DNA from: Facklamia sp964471435
GTDB taxonomy: Bacteria > Bacillota > Bacilli > Lactobacillales > Aerococcaceae
Reading direction: 5' to 3'
Assembly (NCBI GenBank): GCA_964471435.1
Contig: CAYYGA010000004.1
Location: 1-64,000, forward strand
Length of the DNA stretch: 64,000 nucleotides
Every line of letters starts with the position of its first letter. Position 1 is the stretch's first letter. Below, in pieces: positions 53,944 through 62,627 of this stretch. The translations under genes and the position numbers were made by a program. A model generated the notes under the pieces. The model saw nothing but the letters and a program-made list of their open reading frames with translations. It did not search any database and was not told the origin of the DNA.

Positions 53944-53978
53944 AAAAATACAGCAGGCATATAATAGACCCGCTGTAT
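53944..53978 (-). terminator. Terminator after the metal ABC operon
   Basis: ATACAGC/GCTGTAT stem (53948-53954 with 53972-53978), loop 17 nt, TTTTT on the minus strand, 11 bp after the stop of the last permease gene. Confidence 0.75.
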
Positions 53979-53989
53979 CAGTAAAATAA

Positions 53990-54856
53990 TTAATTATTTA
54001 TCAGCCTTCTTTGTAGAGCAGGAAGAAGAATCTGCTTAAAAACAAATACAATCATAAATATTACAAAAGAGATTACTGCACACATTCCCGCAATAGTCGT
54101 ATTGAACATATGACCTAGAGTATAACCTAACCATGCATTTCCAACGGCTAGAAAACTAGCTAAAGTTAGCATAGTACTCAGTCGGTTCGTTAAAAGGCGG
54201 GCTGTCATAGCAGGTCCCGCCATTAAAGCGACTACTAAAATTGTTCCTACTGAATCAAACGCCGATACAGCAGTTAAGGAGACTAAAGTCATTAAAATTA
54301 AATCTAAGAGCGCGACATTTATTCCAATTGTTTTAGCATAATTCCCATCGAAAATTGAAATCTTTAAAGCAAGATAATTAACTAAAATGAAGATTAAATC
54401 TATCACTAAAACTATTACACCTTGTACGAGTGCTGTGGGCAGGGACCCGCCTCCCATTTGAGTACGTCTTAAAGGTGAGAGTTCAATTTGGCCTAAAAAC
54501 ACCATATCCATATCTAAGTGAACATCCGCAAAACTACGTGATATTAAAATTACGGCTATTGCAAAAAAAAGTGGAAAAACTAACCCGATTGCAGCATCAT
54601 TAGCAACTCTTCCAGTTTTCACCAAGAGTTGAATACTTATTACCGTTATTACTCCAAATATAGTCGCTCCGACTGTTAACCAGGGAGAAGTTAAATCATG
54701 TGTTAAAGCAAAGGCTAAGACAATTCCTAACAAGACAGTATGCGACATAGCATCCGCTACCATCAAACTTTCTTTAAGTAATAAAAGGCTGCCCATCAGA
54801 GCACAACTAATAGATACAACCGCTAATATCAAAAATGTTTCAAAGATTAGAGACAT
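53990..54856 (-). CDS. Metal ABC transporter permease (second permease gene)
   Basis: 288-residue ABC-3 family membrane protein (ZnuB/MntC type) with about eight or nine membrane segments. Visible: LLLKESLMVADAMSHTVLLGIVLAF, the coupling region, and FDSVGTILVVALMAGPAMTARLL, a family signature. The start overlaps the previous permease stop by one base. The second of two permeases, likely forming a heterodimer. Mn versus Zn cannot be decided from this sequence. Confidence 0.9.
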   Translation of the reverse strand: MSLIFETFLILAVVSISCALMGSLLLLKESLMVADAMSHTVLLGIVLAFALTHDLTSPWLTVGATIFGVITVISIQLLVKTGRVANDAAIGLVFPLFFAIAVILISRSFADVHLDMDMVFLGQIELSPLRRTQMGGGSLPTALVQGVIVLVIDLIFILVNYLALKISIFDGNYAKTIGINVALLDLILMTLVSLTAVSAFDSVGTILVVALMAGPAMTARLLTNRLSTMLTLASFLAVGNAWLGYTLGHMFNTTIAGMCAVISFVIFMIVFVFKQILLPALQRRLINN

Positions 54857-55734
54857 TAGTAAGTCACCTCTTTAATTTTTTTACTCTCTTGAGTAACAAA
54901 CCCCCCCGGAGCAAAAAGGATGGATAAAAGTGCACAAGCACTGAGAATTAAAATGATAGTAGGTCCTGTAGCTAAATTTGGTATAACTGTAGAAAGATAA
55001 GAGCCTAAAACAGCTGAAACTCCTCCGACTGCAGCGGAGATAACTAGCACATGATTATATTTATTAGACCATTGTAAAGCTGTTACAGCCGGTGCAATTA
55101 ACATACTTGAAATTAGTTTTGCTCCTACCGCTTTTAAACCTACGACAATCACAAGTAAGCAAAGAATCAATAAAAGTTTAGAAATAAAGTCCGACTTGAT
55201 TCCTATACTTTGAGCATAGACCTTATCAAACAACAATTGTTTAATTTGAGGATAATAAACAAAAAATATAACTAACACTAAAAGTGAAACAAATGCGATA
55301 ATATAAACATCACTCGTTAATAAATAAGCAGCCTGGCCCATAATAAAATCGTCTAAGCCGGCATAATTAACTGTTTGAAAGTCAGGATTATTTTGTACAA
55401 TGGAATACAGTAATAAACCGATTGAGAAAAAAGAGGAAAGTACTAAGGCTAAAATACTTTCATAAGCAAAGTAAGAATATTTATGAATTAGATTTATGAT
55501 TAAGTAGGCAATGATGCCTAATACAGCTGCTCCTATCAATAAGATAAGTGTATCTCTAGTTTGAAAAAGCATGAAAGCCATAATCACTCCTGGGTAGACA
55601 GCATGTCCAATGGCATCTCCGAGTTGACTTTGTCGTTCTAAAACAATTGAAGTCCCAATAACACCTGAAGCTATACCTAAAAGACCGGTTCCCAATGCTA
55701 CTACTAAGAAAAAATAATTAAAAAGATTATCCAT
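54856..55734 (-). CDS. Metal ABC transporter permease (first permease gene)
   Basis: ABC-3 family membrane protein, about 292 residues, about eight membrane segments. Visible: SGVIGTSIVLERQSQLGDAIGHAVYPGVIMAF and VVGLKAVGAKLISSMLIAPAVTAL, both family signatures. ATG at 55734 is inside the last codons of the ATPase gene; TTG at 55740 is also possible. Coupled at both ends to its neighbours. Confidence 0.9.
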   Translation of the reverse strand: MDNLFNYFFLVVALGTGLLGIASGVIGTSIVLERQSQLGDAIGHAVYPGVIMAFMLFQTRDTLILLIGAAVLGIIAYLIINLIHKYSYFAYESILALVLSSFFSIGLLLYSIVQNNPDFQTVNYAGLDDFIMGQAAYLLTSDVYIIAFVSLLVLVIFFVYYPQIKQLLFDKVYAQSIGIKSDFISKLLLILCLLVIVVGLKAVGAKLISSMLIAPAVTALQWSNKYNHVLVISAAVGGVSAVLGSYLSTVIPNLATGPTIILILSACALLSILFAPGGFVTQESKKIKEVTY

Positions 55735-56524
55735 TACCAATCACTTCTTTCTGAGTAGGATTTTCTTTATCTGAGGAAATAAAATTTAATTCTTTTACTT
55801 TTTCATGTTTTTTTATTTCTCCGTAGTAAGTCAAATCTATATTTTCAGAAGTAAACGTACTATCTATCGGACCAATTGCAATTAATTTTTTGTTTAAGAA
55901 CACGACATAATCAAAATAGTCGGCTGCAGTTGTTAAATCATGATGAACAGTTATACTTGTTTTACCAGCCTTTTGTAAAGCTTTCATCTCTTGCATAATA
56001 ATCTTTTCAGTCTTCATATCCACCCCTGCTAAAGGTTCATCAAAAAAATATAATTCAGCATTTTGAGCGATTGCACGCGCCAGAAATACCCTTTGTTTTT
56101 GTCCACCAGACAACTGACTAATTTGCCGTTTAGCTATATCTGTCAGCTGCATTGTCTCCAATGCCTTTTCAACTTTCATTTTACTCTCTTGAGAAATACG
56201 GCTCCAGCCAAATCTTTTGGCTGTAATCCCCATTAAAACAACATCTTCCACAGTGGTAGGAAAATTCCAATTAACATCTGAAGTTTGAGGGACATAAGCT
56301 AAGTCATTTCTTTTATCCTTTAACTTCCCACCTAATATTTCAACTTTACCTGAAGAAAATGGAATTAACTTAAGAACTGCTTTCATTAAAGTAGACTTGC
56401 CCGCTCCATTGGGTCCAATAATACAAGCCCTAACACCCTTAGGGATAGTGAAACTAATGGTATCTAAAGCTAAATGATTATCATATTTAACACTTAAATT
56501 TTTTACTTTTAATACATTATGCAT
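55727..56524 (-). CDS. Metal ABC transporter ATP-binding protein
   Basis: 265-residue ABC ATPase: Walker A GPNGAGKSTLMKAV, Q-loop PQTSDVNWNFPTTV (typical of Mn/Zn importers), signature LSGGQKQRVFLARA, Walker B YFFDEPLAGVD, switch His in TVHHDL. A short charged C-terminal extension follows. I chose ATG at 56524, which has AAAGGA eight bases upstream; ATG at 56533 overlaps the binding site. Follows the binding protein by 24 bp. Confidence 0.94.
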   Translation of the reverse strand: MHNVLKVKNLSVKYDNHLALDTISFTIPKGVRACIIGPNGAGKSTLMKAVLKLIPFSSGKVEILGGKLKDKRNDLAYVPQTSDVNWNFPTTVEDVVLMGITAKRFGWSRISQESKMKVEKALETMQLTDIAKRQISQLSGGQKQRVFLARAIAQNAELYFFDEPLAGVDMKTEKIIMQEMKALQKAGKTSITVHHDLTTAADYFDYVVFLNKKLIAIGPIDSTFTSENIDLTYYGEIKKHEKVKELNFISSDKENPTQKEVIGNG

Positions 56525-56548
56525 ATTTATCATCCTTTAATTAATGAC

Positions 56549-57466
56549 TTAAGGCGCCAAATATTTAACGAGAAGATCCACATTGGATTTCACCATATCA
56601 ATATAGTTATCTCCGTATTGACCAGCTGGAGCTGTCGAATCTGAAAATAATTCTTCTCCCGAGCCACTTACGACTGTCACTTCGTGCCCCGCCTTTGCAA
56701 CTCCTTCTTGCAATTTTTCCATTGATTGAGGATTTGAAGTGGTGTCTAAAAATATGGCGGGAACTTGATTTTCAATAATAAAGTTAACTGTTTGTTGAAT
56801 TGTTTGGTTAGACGCTTCAGCCGTCGTTGAGATTCCCTGAGGAGCATATACTTGAATTTTATAAGCCCTGGCAAAATATGAAAAAGCATCATGAGGAGTC
56901 ACTAATATTCGTTTATCCTGTGGTATTTGTTCTATTGCTGCTTCAGTATAAACAGCTAATTCCATTAAACGTTCTTGATAATCAAGGGCGTTTTTTTCGA
57001 AAATAGAACTATCATTAGGAAACTGGTCACTTAAAATTGAAACAGTATAATCAACCGTTTGTTGATAAAGTGGGATTTCAAACCAATAATGCGGGTCGAC
57101 TTCTGTTTCAGTTACTAGAATTAACTCCTCTTCCTTTAAGCTGCCGGTCACCGCAAATCCTAAACTGGCCAAAGTTTCAGCTAATTGAGCTTCTAAATGA
57201 AGCCCGTGATATAAAACTACATCAGCTGAAGCTATTTTTTCTAAATCTCCGGCCTGGGCTGTATAAGTATGTGGATCTGCACCTGCAGGAATAAGTGAGT
57301 TGACTTGGTAATTATCCCCTACAATTTCTGCTACCATATCTGCTAATATACTTGTTGTTACTGTAATGGAACCGGCTGTTTCTTCTGCTTTCACTTGGTT
57401 TAATGCTGGACACAGAAAAGTTAGTAGAAGAAAAAAACTAATTGAAATTTTTTTTAATTGATACAT
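56549..57466 (-). CDS. Metal ABC transporter substrate-binding protein (ZnuA/MntA-type)
   Basis: Extracellular metal-binding protein of the cluster 9 family, 305 residues. Metal ligands are visible in GADPHTYTAQAGD, YHGLHLEAQ, the DPHYWFEI segment, LVTPHDAFSYFARAY and LDTTSNPQSM. The N-terminus is a signal peptide; a Cys lies in LTFLCPALNQ but does not fit a normal lipobox, so anchoring is uncertain. I chose ATG at 57466, with GAGAGG nine bases upstream. First gene of the operon, behind the DtxR-type operator. Confidence 0.92.
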   Translation of the reverse strand: MYQLKKISISFFLLLTFLCPALNQVKAEETAGSITVTTSILADMVAEIVGDNYQVNSLIPAGADPHTYTAQAGDLEKIASADVVLYHGLHLEAQLAETLASLGFAVTGSLKEEELILVTETEVDPHYWFEIPLYQQTVDYTVSILSDQFPNDSSIFEKNALDYQERLMELAVYTEAAIEQIPQDKRILVTPHDAFSYFARAYKIQVYAPQGISTTAEASNQTIQQTVNFIIENQVPAIFLDTTSNPQSMEKLQEGVAKAGHEVTVVSGSGEELFSDSTAPAGQYGDNYIDMVKSNVDLLVKYLAP

Positions 57467-57510
57467 GTAATTCATCCTCTCAAATGTATAAATATAAATA
57501 CGCTAACGTT

Positions 57511-57526
57511 TTTAGGCATACCTAAA
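57511..57526. promoter_or_regulatory. DtxR/MntR-type operator, downstream of the metal operon promoter
   Basis: Palindrome TTTAGG-CATA-CCTAAA, closely matching the TTTAGGN4CCTAAA pattern of MntR/EfaR-type operators. It lies 15 bp downstream of the -10, over the early transcribed region. Confidence 0.8.
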
Positions 57527-57541
57527 CTATTTATAATTGAT

Positions 57542-57570
57542 ATTATAAGTCGTCTAACTATTAAAATCAA
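57542..57570 (-). promoter_or_regulatory. Promoter of the metal ABC operon
   Basis: Minus strand -35 TTGATT (57565-57570), 17-bp spacer, -10 TATAAT (57542-57547). Confidence 0.7.
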
Positions 57571-57586
57571 GAAAATAGTTTAATAA

Positions 57587-57602
57587 TTTAGCTGAACCTA
57601 AA
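57587..57602. promoter_or_regulatory. Second DtxR/MntR-type operator, upstream of the -35
   Basis: TTTAGC-TGAA-CCTAAA, one mismatch from the palindrome at 57511-57526. It lies 17 bp upstream of the metal operon -35 and 92 bp before the divergent dehydrogenase gene, so it might act on either. Confidence 0.65.
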
Positions 57603-57693
57603 TATATTATAATTCAGTTGCTTATAACTTGTACTTGATTTCCAAATGAGAATTTGATTAAATGATAATTAAAAGTGGAAGTAGGACTGTAAT

Positions 57694-58665
57694 ATGAAAA
57701 CTCAAAAGCTGGGTATTATTGGTTTAGGAAATGTTGGTTATCAAGTCTTAACAAATGCTGTTCAATCGGGTCTTTTTGGTGAGATAGTTACCCTCGACAT
57801 CAAAGAAGGAGAAGCTTACGGAAAAGCATTAGATCAAGCACATGCTACAGGTTTTTATTCTCGGAGTAATATTAATATCTATAGCGGAGACTATCATGAT
57901 TTAAAAGACGCAGACATTATAATAGTCGCTTTAACCTATTCCTATGCCCCGGAACCTGTTCCAGCAGACCGGCAAGCTTTAATTGGTAATAATGTGAGTG
58001 AGATTCGCTCATGTATGTCTGACTTAACTGCTGTAACCAAAGAACCTATTCTAATTTTTATAACTAATCCGGTCGACACAGTCACTTATATCGGCCAAAC
58101 TGAATTTGATTATCCTATGGAAAAAATTCTTTCAACAGGATGTATGCTGGATACTGCACGTTTAAAATATCTTATTGGACAACATTATGATCTAGATCCT
58201 AAATCTGTTAATGGTTATATGATGGGAGAGCATGGCTACACTGCTTTCCCCGTTTTAAGTCGAACTTCTGTAGGTGGAATAGCCTTCAATGAATTATCAA
58301 CGTATTTTCCCCATATTACTCCTTTAGATGCTGAAGATTTAAATAAAAAAGTCGTAGAAGCAGCTTATGAAGTTTTTCATGCACGTTCCGGAATAACAGA
58401 TGCAGGGGTAGCTCAAGCAGCAATCGAATTATCCCGCTCAATCTTATTAGACGAAAGGACTATCCATCCTGTGGCATCAGTATTCAAAGACGGAGAGTAC
58501 GGTTTCGAAGAACCTACGGTCTTTTCAGTTCCGACTATTATTGGTCGAAAAGGAATAATCAAAAGGCTCTTAGTTGAATTAAATGAATGGGAGTCTGAGA
58601 AATTAAAACTCTCAAATGCAAGTATCCAGGATAATATTAAAATAGCACAGGAAATTAATACTTAA
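57694..58665 (+). CDS. Lactate/malate dehydrogenase family 2-hydroxyacid dehydrogenase
   Basis: NAD-dependent oxidoreductase, 323 residues. Rossmann fold GIIGLGNVGYQV with the acidic LDIKEGEA after strand 2; catalytic Arg in VPADRQAL, substrate-binding FITNPVDTVTYI, GCMLDTARLKYLIG, and catalytic His in MGEHGYTAFPV. The specificity-loop residue six before that Arg is Glu; it would be Gln in lactate and Arg in malate dehydrogenases, and GEHGD is replaced by GEHGY. It may therefore prefer another 2-oxoacid, as HicDH-type enzymes do. Start ATG at 57694. Divergent from the metal operon. Confidence 0.82.
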   Translation: MKTQKLGIIGLGNVGYQVLTNAVQSGLFGEIVTLDIKEGEAYGKALDQAHATGFYSRSNINIYSGDYHDLKDADIIIVALTYSYAPEPVPADRQALIGNNVSEIRSCMSDLTAVTKEPILIFITNPVDTVTYIGQTEFDYPMEKILSTGCMLDTARLKYLIGQHYDLDPKSVNGYMMGEHGYTAFPVLSRTSVGGIAFNELSTYFPHITPLDAEDLNKKVVEAAYEVFHARSGITDAGVAQAAIELSRSILLDERTIHPVASVFKDGEYGFEEPTVFSVPTIIGRKGIIKRLLVELNEWESEKLKLSNASIQDNIKIAQEINT

Positions 58666-58691
58666 ATCTTCAGCAAGAGTATAGTGAAATG

Positions 58692-58740
58692 AAAAAACAA
58701 CCCGTAATCCGGCTTTCTAGCTGGATTACGGGTTGTTTAT
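58692..58740. terminator. Bidirectional terminator between the dehydrogenase and nucleoside permease genes
   Basis: Perfect 15-bp stem AACAACCCGTAATCC/GGATTACGGGTTGTT (58696-58710 with 58723-58737), with A- and T-runs on both sides, between convergent genes. Confidence 0.93.
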
Positions 58741-58759
58741 TATAAATATATTTTTAAAA

Positions 58760-59719
58760 CTATTTAGATTTCACATAAGTTTGACCATTCGCTGCCGGGC
58801 CGCGAGACTGTCCTACTACCCCTACTAATACAATGATAGTAATAACATAAGGTGCTATTTGTAAAAAGACAGGCGGGATATTTGAAATATAAGGTATTTG
58901 AGATCCAATCACAGATAAAGACTGAGCGAATCCAAAGAAGATAGCTCCCAGCATAGCTCCTATTGGATTATATTTTCCAAAAATCATAGCTGCCATAGAT
59001 ATAAATCCTTGTCCTGCAACCGTTGAGACGGAAAAATTAAGAGTAATAGAATTAGCTAAGACTGCCCCGCCTAAGCCGCCGAAAAAGCCAGAAATTAAAA
59101 CCCCTGCATACTTCATAGCATATACATTCACTCCCAGGGTATCAGCCGCCTGCGGATGCTCACCTACTGAACGTAAGCGCAGTCCAAAGCTAGTTTTGAA
59201 AATAATAAACCATGACACTACAGCCATAAATATCCCAAAAAATGCTGGAGCAGAAGTGGCTGTGAATAGGATACGTCCAATAACAGGTATTTCTGATAAA
59301 ACCGGGAAAGTAAAGTAACCAAAAGATTGACGAATTACTTCCGTTTCCCCTTTGCCGTTAAAAATAACACGAACTAAGAATACCCCTAAAGCAGGAGCGA
59401 TGAGGTTCAGTACCGTCCCGGAAATAATATGGTCGGCTCTGAGATTAACTGTTGCTACTGCATGAATAACAGAAAACACAACCCCAGCAAGACCTCCTGC
59501 TAAAATTGCTATCCAAGGTGCCCAGGTACTTCCGATTTGACTTCCAAAATATAAGTTAAAGAGAATGGAAGCCAAGGCTCCAATTACCATAATACCTTCC
59601 AAACCTATATTAACTACACCTGAACGTTCGGAGAATACCCCACCGATAGCTGTAAAAATTAAAGGAGCAGAGTAAACTAAAGTCGATGATACAATAAGTG
59701 CAATTAAACCTATGGACAT
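58760..59719 (-). CDS. Nucleoside-type ABC transporter permease (NupQ-like)
   Basis: 319-residue membrane protein of the BPD/RbsC-like family, about nine or ten membrane segments. Visible: IGGVFSERSGVVNIGLEGIMVIGA at the start and FKTSFGLRLRSVGEHPQAADTLGVNV, the EAA-like loop. The layout with the preceding three genes matches nupNOPQ of B. subtilis, a guanosine importer, but the actual nucleoside is inferred. The start overlaps the previous stop by one base. Confidence 0.9.
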   Translation of the reverse strand: MSIGLIALIVSSTLVYSAPLIFTAIGGVFSERSGVVNIGLEGIMVIGALASILFNLYFGSQIGSTWAPWIAILAGGLAGVVFSVIHAVATVNLRADHIISGTVLNLIAPALGVFLVRVIFNGKGETEVIRQSFGYFTFPVLSEIPVIGRILFTATSAPAFFGIFMAVVSWFIIFKTSFGLRLRSVGEHPQAADTLGVNVYAMKYAGVLISGFFGGLGGAVLANSITLNFSVSTVAGQGFISMAAMIFGKYNPIGAMLGAIFFGFAQSLSVIGSQIPYISNIPPVFLQIAPYVITIIVLVGVVGQSRGPAANGQTYVKSK

Positions 59720-60807
59720 TATGCTTCGCCCCCTTCTTGACGTAGGTCTTGAGTGTTTCTTTGTCTCTTCTTATTAGCATTTCTTTCTAGGAAATAGGTA
59801 ATAATATAGTTAGCACCAACAAAGAAAATAATGATACCAATTACGATATCCACTACTTCAGATGGGATTCTGGCAAACAAGGCCATCGTTGACGCCCCTG
59901 TTTCTAATGCCCCAAATAAGAGAGCAGCAAAAATAGTTCCAATCGGATTATTAATACCTAATAAAGAAACCGCAATCCCGTTAAAACCGATAGCAGGTGC
60001 CACTCCATTTTGTAAATTAATAAAGCCGAACTCTCCTAATCCATTCATTACCCCGCCTAAACCGGCAAGAGCGCCTGAAATGAACATCGCCAATACTATA
60101 TTCTTTTTAGCTGACATGCCGGCATAGTTAGAAGCATGCGGATTAAGTCCAACGGCCTTTAATTCGAAGCCGGTAGTCGTGCGTGACATAAGGATTTGAA
60201 CAAATATAGCGGCAAATATCGCTAAAAATATACCTGCATGGACAGTAGAATTATTTGTCAATTGGCTTAACCAGGCCATTCTTAATGATGCGTTGGCACC
60301 CACGGAAGCCGTACGGTCAGCCCGGTCAGTCAGAATATATCGAATAATATAATCGACTGAATAAATAGAGACGTAGTTCAACATGATGGTTGTAATAACT
60401 TCAGAAGTATTAAAATATGCTTTAAGCATACCAGCAATACCTGCCCATAAAGCACCCGCTAAAGCTCCGGCAATAATGGCCAAGGGTAGGACAATCAGTG
60501 TGGGCGCATTAGGAAGCATTAATCCTACAACGACTGCAACTAACCAACCCCATAAGGCCTGTCCTGCTAAACCAATATTAAAAAAACCAGCTGTATAAGC
60601 AACAGCAAAGCCTAAACCTGTAAATATTAAAGGCGTAGCTGCCCGAATAGTCTGCCCAATAGCAAATGATGATCCGAAGGCTCCGGTCCACAATGATTGA
60701 TAACCTGCAATCGGATCATAACCGAAAACAAACATTAGGAGAGCGCCAAAAATCAGACCAATAAAAACAGAAGCGATTGACACGATAAATTTATTTATTC
60801 CTTGCAT
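59719..60807 (-). CDS. Nucleoside-type ABC transporter permease (NupP-like)
   Basis: 362-residue membrane protein, about ten segments, same family as its neighbour. Visible: AAVGANA-type insert, GFAVAYTAGFFNIGLAGQALWG, SRTTTGFELKAVGLNPHASNYAGM, and a charged C-terminal tail. Starts 6 bp after the ATPase gene. The two permeases probably form a heterodimeric channel. Confidence 0.9.
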   Translation of the reverse strand: MQGINKFIVSIASVFIGLIFGALLMFVFGYDPIAGYQSLWTGAFGSSFAIGQTIRAATPLIFTGLGFAVAYTAGFFNIGLAGQALWGWLVAVVVGLMLPNAPTLIVLPLAIIAGALAGALWAGIAGMLKAYFNTSEVITTIMLNYVSIYSVDYIIRYILTDRADRTASVGANASLRMAWLSQLTNNSTVHAGIFLAIFAAIFVQILMSRTTTGFELKAVGLNPHASNYAGMSAKKNIVLAMFISGALAGLGGVMNGLGEFGFINLQNGVAPAIGFNGIAVSLLGINNPIGTIFAALLFGALETGASTMALFARIPSEVVDIVIGIIIFFVGANYIITYFLERNANKKRQRNTQDLRQEGGEA

Positions 60808-60813
60808 GAAGGG

Positions 60814-62430
60814 CTAGTCTCCTTTCTGCAGTACGACTGCGACTTGTTCATCATCTGTTTTTAGATCCATTGACTGGCTCTCAGTTTTTGAACGACGATT
60901 AGATAATACTTCTTCATAAGATGTTCCTGCCATCAATAAACCAAGTTCTTCTTCATTGGTTTCATCCGCTGGAATATCAGCTACTATTTTACCATCATAC
61001 ATTACTAAGATTCGGTCAGATACATTCATTATTTCATCCAGTTCGAAACTCATTAGAAGAACAGCTTTATTATTATCTCTTTCTTCAATTAATTGTTGAT
61101 GAATAAATTCAATTGCTCCTACGTCCAAACCTCTGGTCGGGTTAGCTGCAATAAGCAAATCAGGTTTTGTTTCGATTTCACGTGCAATAATTGCTTTTTG
61201 TTGGTTTCCTCCTGATAAAGAACGAGCATTCACTTTTTCAGAGACTGTACGAACATCATATTGTTCAATTAAACTTTTTGCTCTTTCTTCAATAGCATTA
61301 AAATTCAAAAAGCCTGATTTTGAGTAAGGCGAGCGGTAATAATCTTTTAAAACAATATTATTTTCCAGCTTCATATCAAGTATGAGACCGTATTTATGCC
61401 GATCTTCCGGGATGTGACCAATTCCTGCTGAAGTAATTTCACGCGGAGATTGATTAGTGATATCTTGGCCATTCAAAACTACTCTACCTGATTCTGGTGT
61501 CATTAAACCTGTGATCGTTAATACTAATTCTGATTGACCGTTACCGTCAATTCCAGCAATTCCAACAATTTCACCATGACGTACCTCAAGTGAAAGGTTT
61601 TCCACTGCTGCAATTCCACGATTGTCTTTAACTGATAAGTTTTCTACTGTTAATGCAACGTCAGATGGATTTGCAGGTTGTTTATTTGTTTTAAAACTTA
61701 CATTACGCCCGACCATCATATTGGCCAGTTCAATAGAAGTCGTATTGGCGACCATAACTGTATCAATTGATTCACCGCGTCGGATTACCGTACATCGGTC
61801 AGCCACTTGTTTAATTTCATCTAATTTATGAGTAATAATAATAATTGATTTTCCTTCATCCGACAGTTTGCGCATAGTAAGAATTAAATCTTCGATTTCC
61901 TGTGGAGTTAAAGATGCAGTCGGCTCATCAAAAATTAAAATATCTGCTCCACGATATAGTGTTTTTAAAATTTCTACCCTTTGCTGCATACCGACAGAAA
62001 TATTTTCAATTTTATCATCAGGATTAACAGATAAGCTGTACCTTTCAGATAATTCGACAATTTTATCCCGTGCAGCCTTTTTATTCAAGACAAATCCTGA
62101 TGTAGGCTCGGCGCCTAAAATAATATTTTCTACTACTGTAAAGTCTTGAATCAACATAAAGTGTTGATGCACCATTCCAATCCCAACTGCACTGGCTTTA
62201 GATGGTGAATCTATATCAACAGCTTGTCCATTCATATAAATTTGACCTTCTGTCGGCTCTAGCAATCCTGATAAGATATTCATTAAAGTAGATTTACCGG
62301 CTCCATTCTCGCCCAACAATGCATGTATTTCACCTTTACGTAAGTCGAGATTAATATTTTTATTAGCATAAAAATCTCCAAAGCGTTTAGAAATATTCTG
62401 CATTTCAATCACTGCATGTTCATTCGACAT
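60814..62430 (-). CDS. Nucleoside-type ABC transporter ATP-binding protein (NupO-like)
   Basis: 538-residue protein with two ABC domains in one chain, as in sugar/nucleoside CUT2 importers. Domain 1: Walker A GENGAGKSTLMNIL, signature ISVGMQQRVEILK, Walker B ILIFDEPTAS. Domain 2: degenerate Walker A GIDGNGQSELVLT, signature LSGGNQQKAIIAREI, and a Walker B-like LLIAANPTRGLDVGA. I chose ATG at 62430, which has GAGGG five bases upstream. Confidence 0.94.
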   Translation of the reverse strand: MSNEHAVIEMQNISKRFGDFYANKNINLDLRKGEIHALLGENGAGKSTLMNILSGLLEPTEGQIYMNGQAVDIDSPSKASAVGIGMVHQHFMLIQDFTVVENIILGAEPTSGFVLNKKAARDKIVELSERYSLSVNPDDKIENISVGMQQRVEILKTLYRGADILIFDEPTASLTPQEIEDLILTMRKLSDEGKSIIIITHKLDEIKQVADRCTVIRRGESIDTVMVANTTSIELANMMVGRNVSFKTNKQPANPSDVALTVENLSVKDNRGIAAVENLSLEVRHGEIVGIAGIDGNGQSELVLTITGLMTPESGRVVLNGQDITNQSPREITSAGIGHIPEDRHKYGLILDMKLENNIVLKDYYRSPYSKSGFLNFNAIEERAKSLIEQYDVRTVSEKVNARSLSGGNQQKAIIAREIETKPDLLIAANPTRGLDVGAIEFIHQQLIEERDNNKAVLLMSFELDEIMNVSDRILVMYDGKIVADIPADETNEEELGLLMAGTSYEEVLSNRRSKTESQSMDLKTDDEQVAVVLQKGD

Positions 62431-62530
62431 AGAATCCCTCACTTTCTCTTTCAAATAATACCGCAGTATATTATAGCTAAAATATCTTTAAAAATATATG
62501 AAAATCTGTTTTTTCACAAAATAATTAACC

Positions 62531-62578
62531 TAAAATAAAATTAACGCCTTAGCTGTGAGTTTAACGACAACTAAGGCG
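62531..62578 (-). terminator. Terminator/attenuator between the BMP protein gene and the ATPase gene
   Basis: Perfect 8-bp stem CGCCTTAG/CTAAGGCG (62545-62552 with 62571-62578), then TTAATTTTATTTT on the minus strand. It could keep binding protein levels above those of the membrane components. Confidence 0.75.
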
Positions 62579-62627
62579 TAGTATCTTCTAGTTAACTAAA
62601 AATAAAATGTGAGTTGAATTTAGAAAA

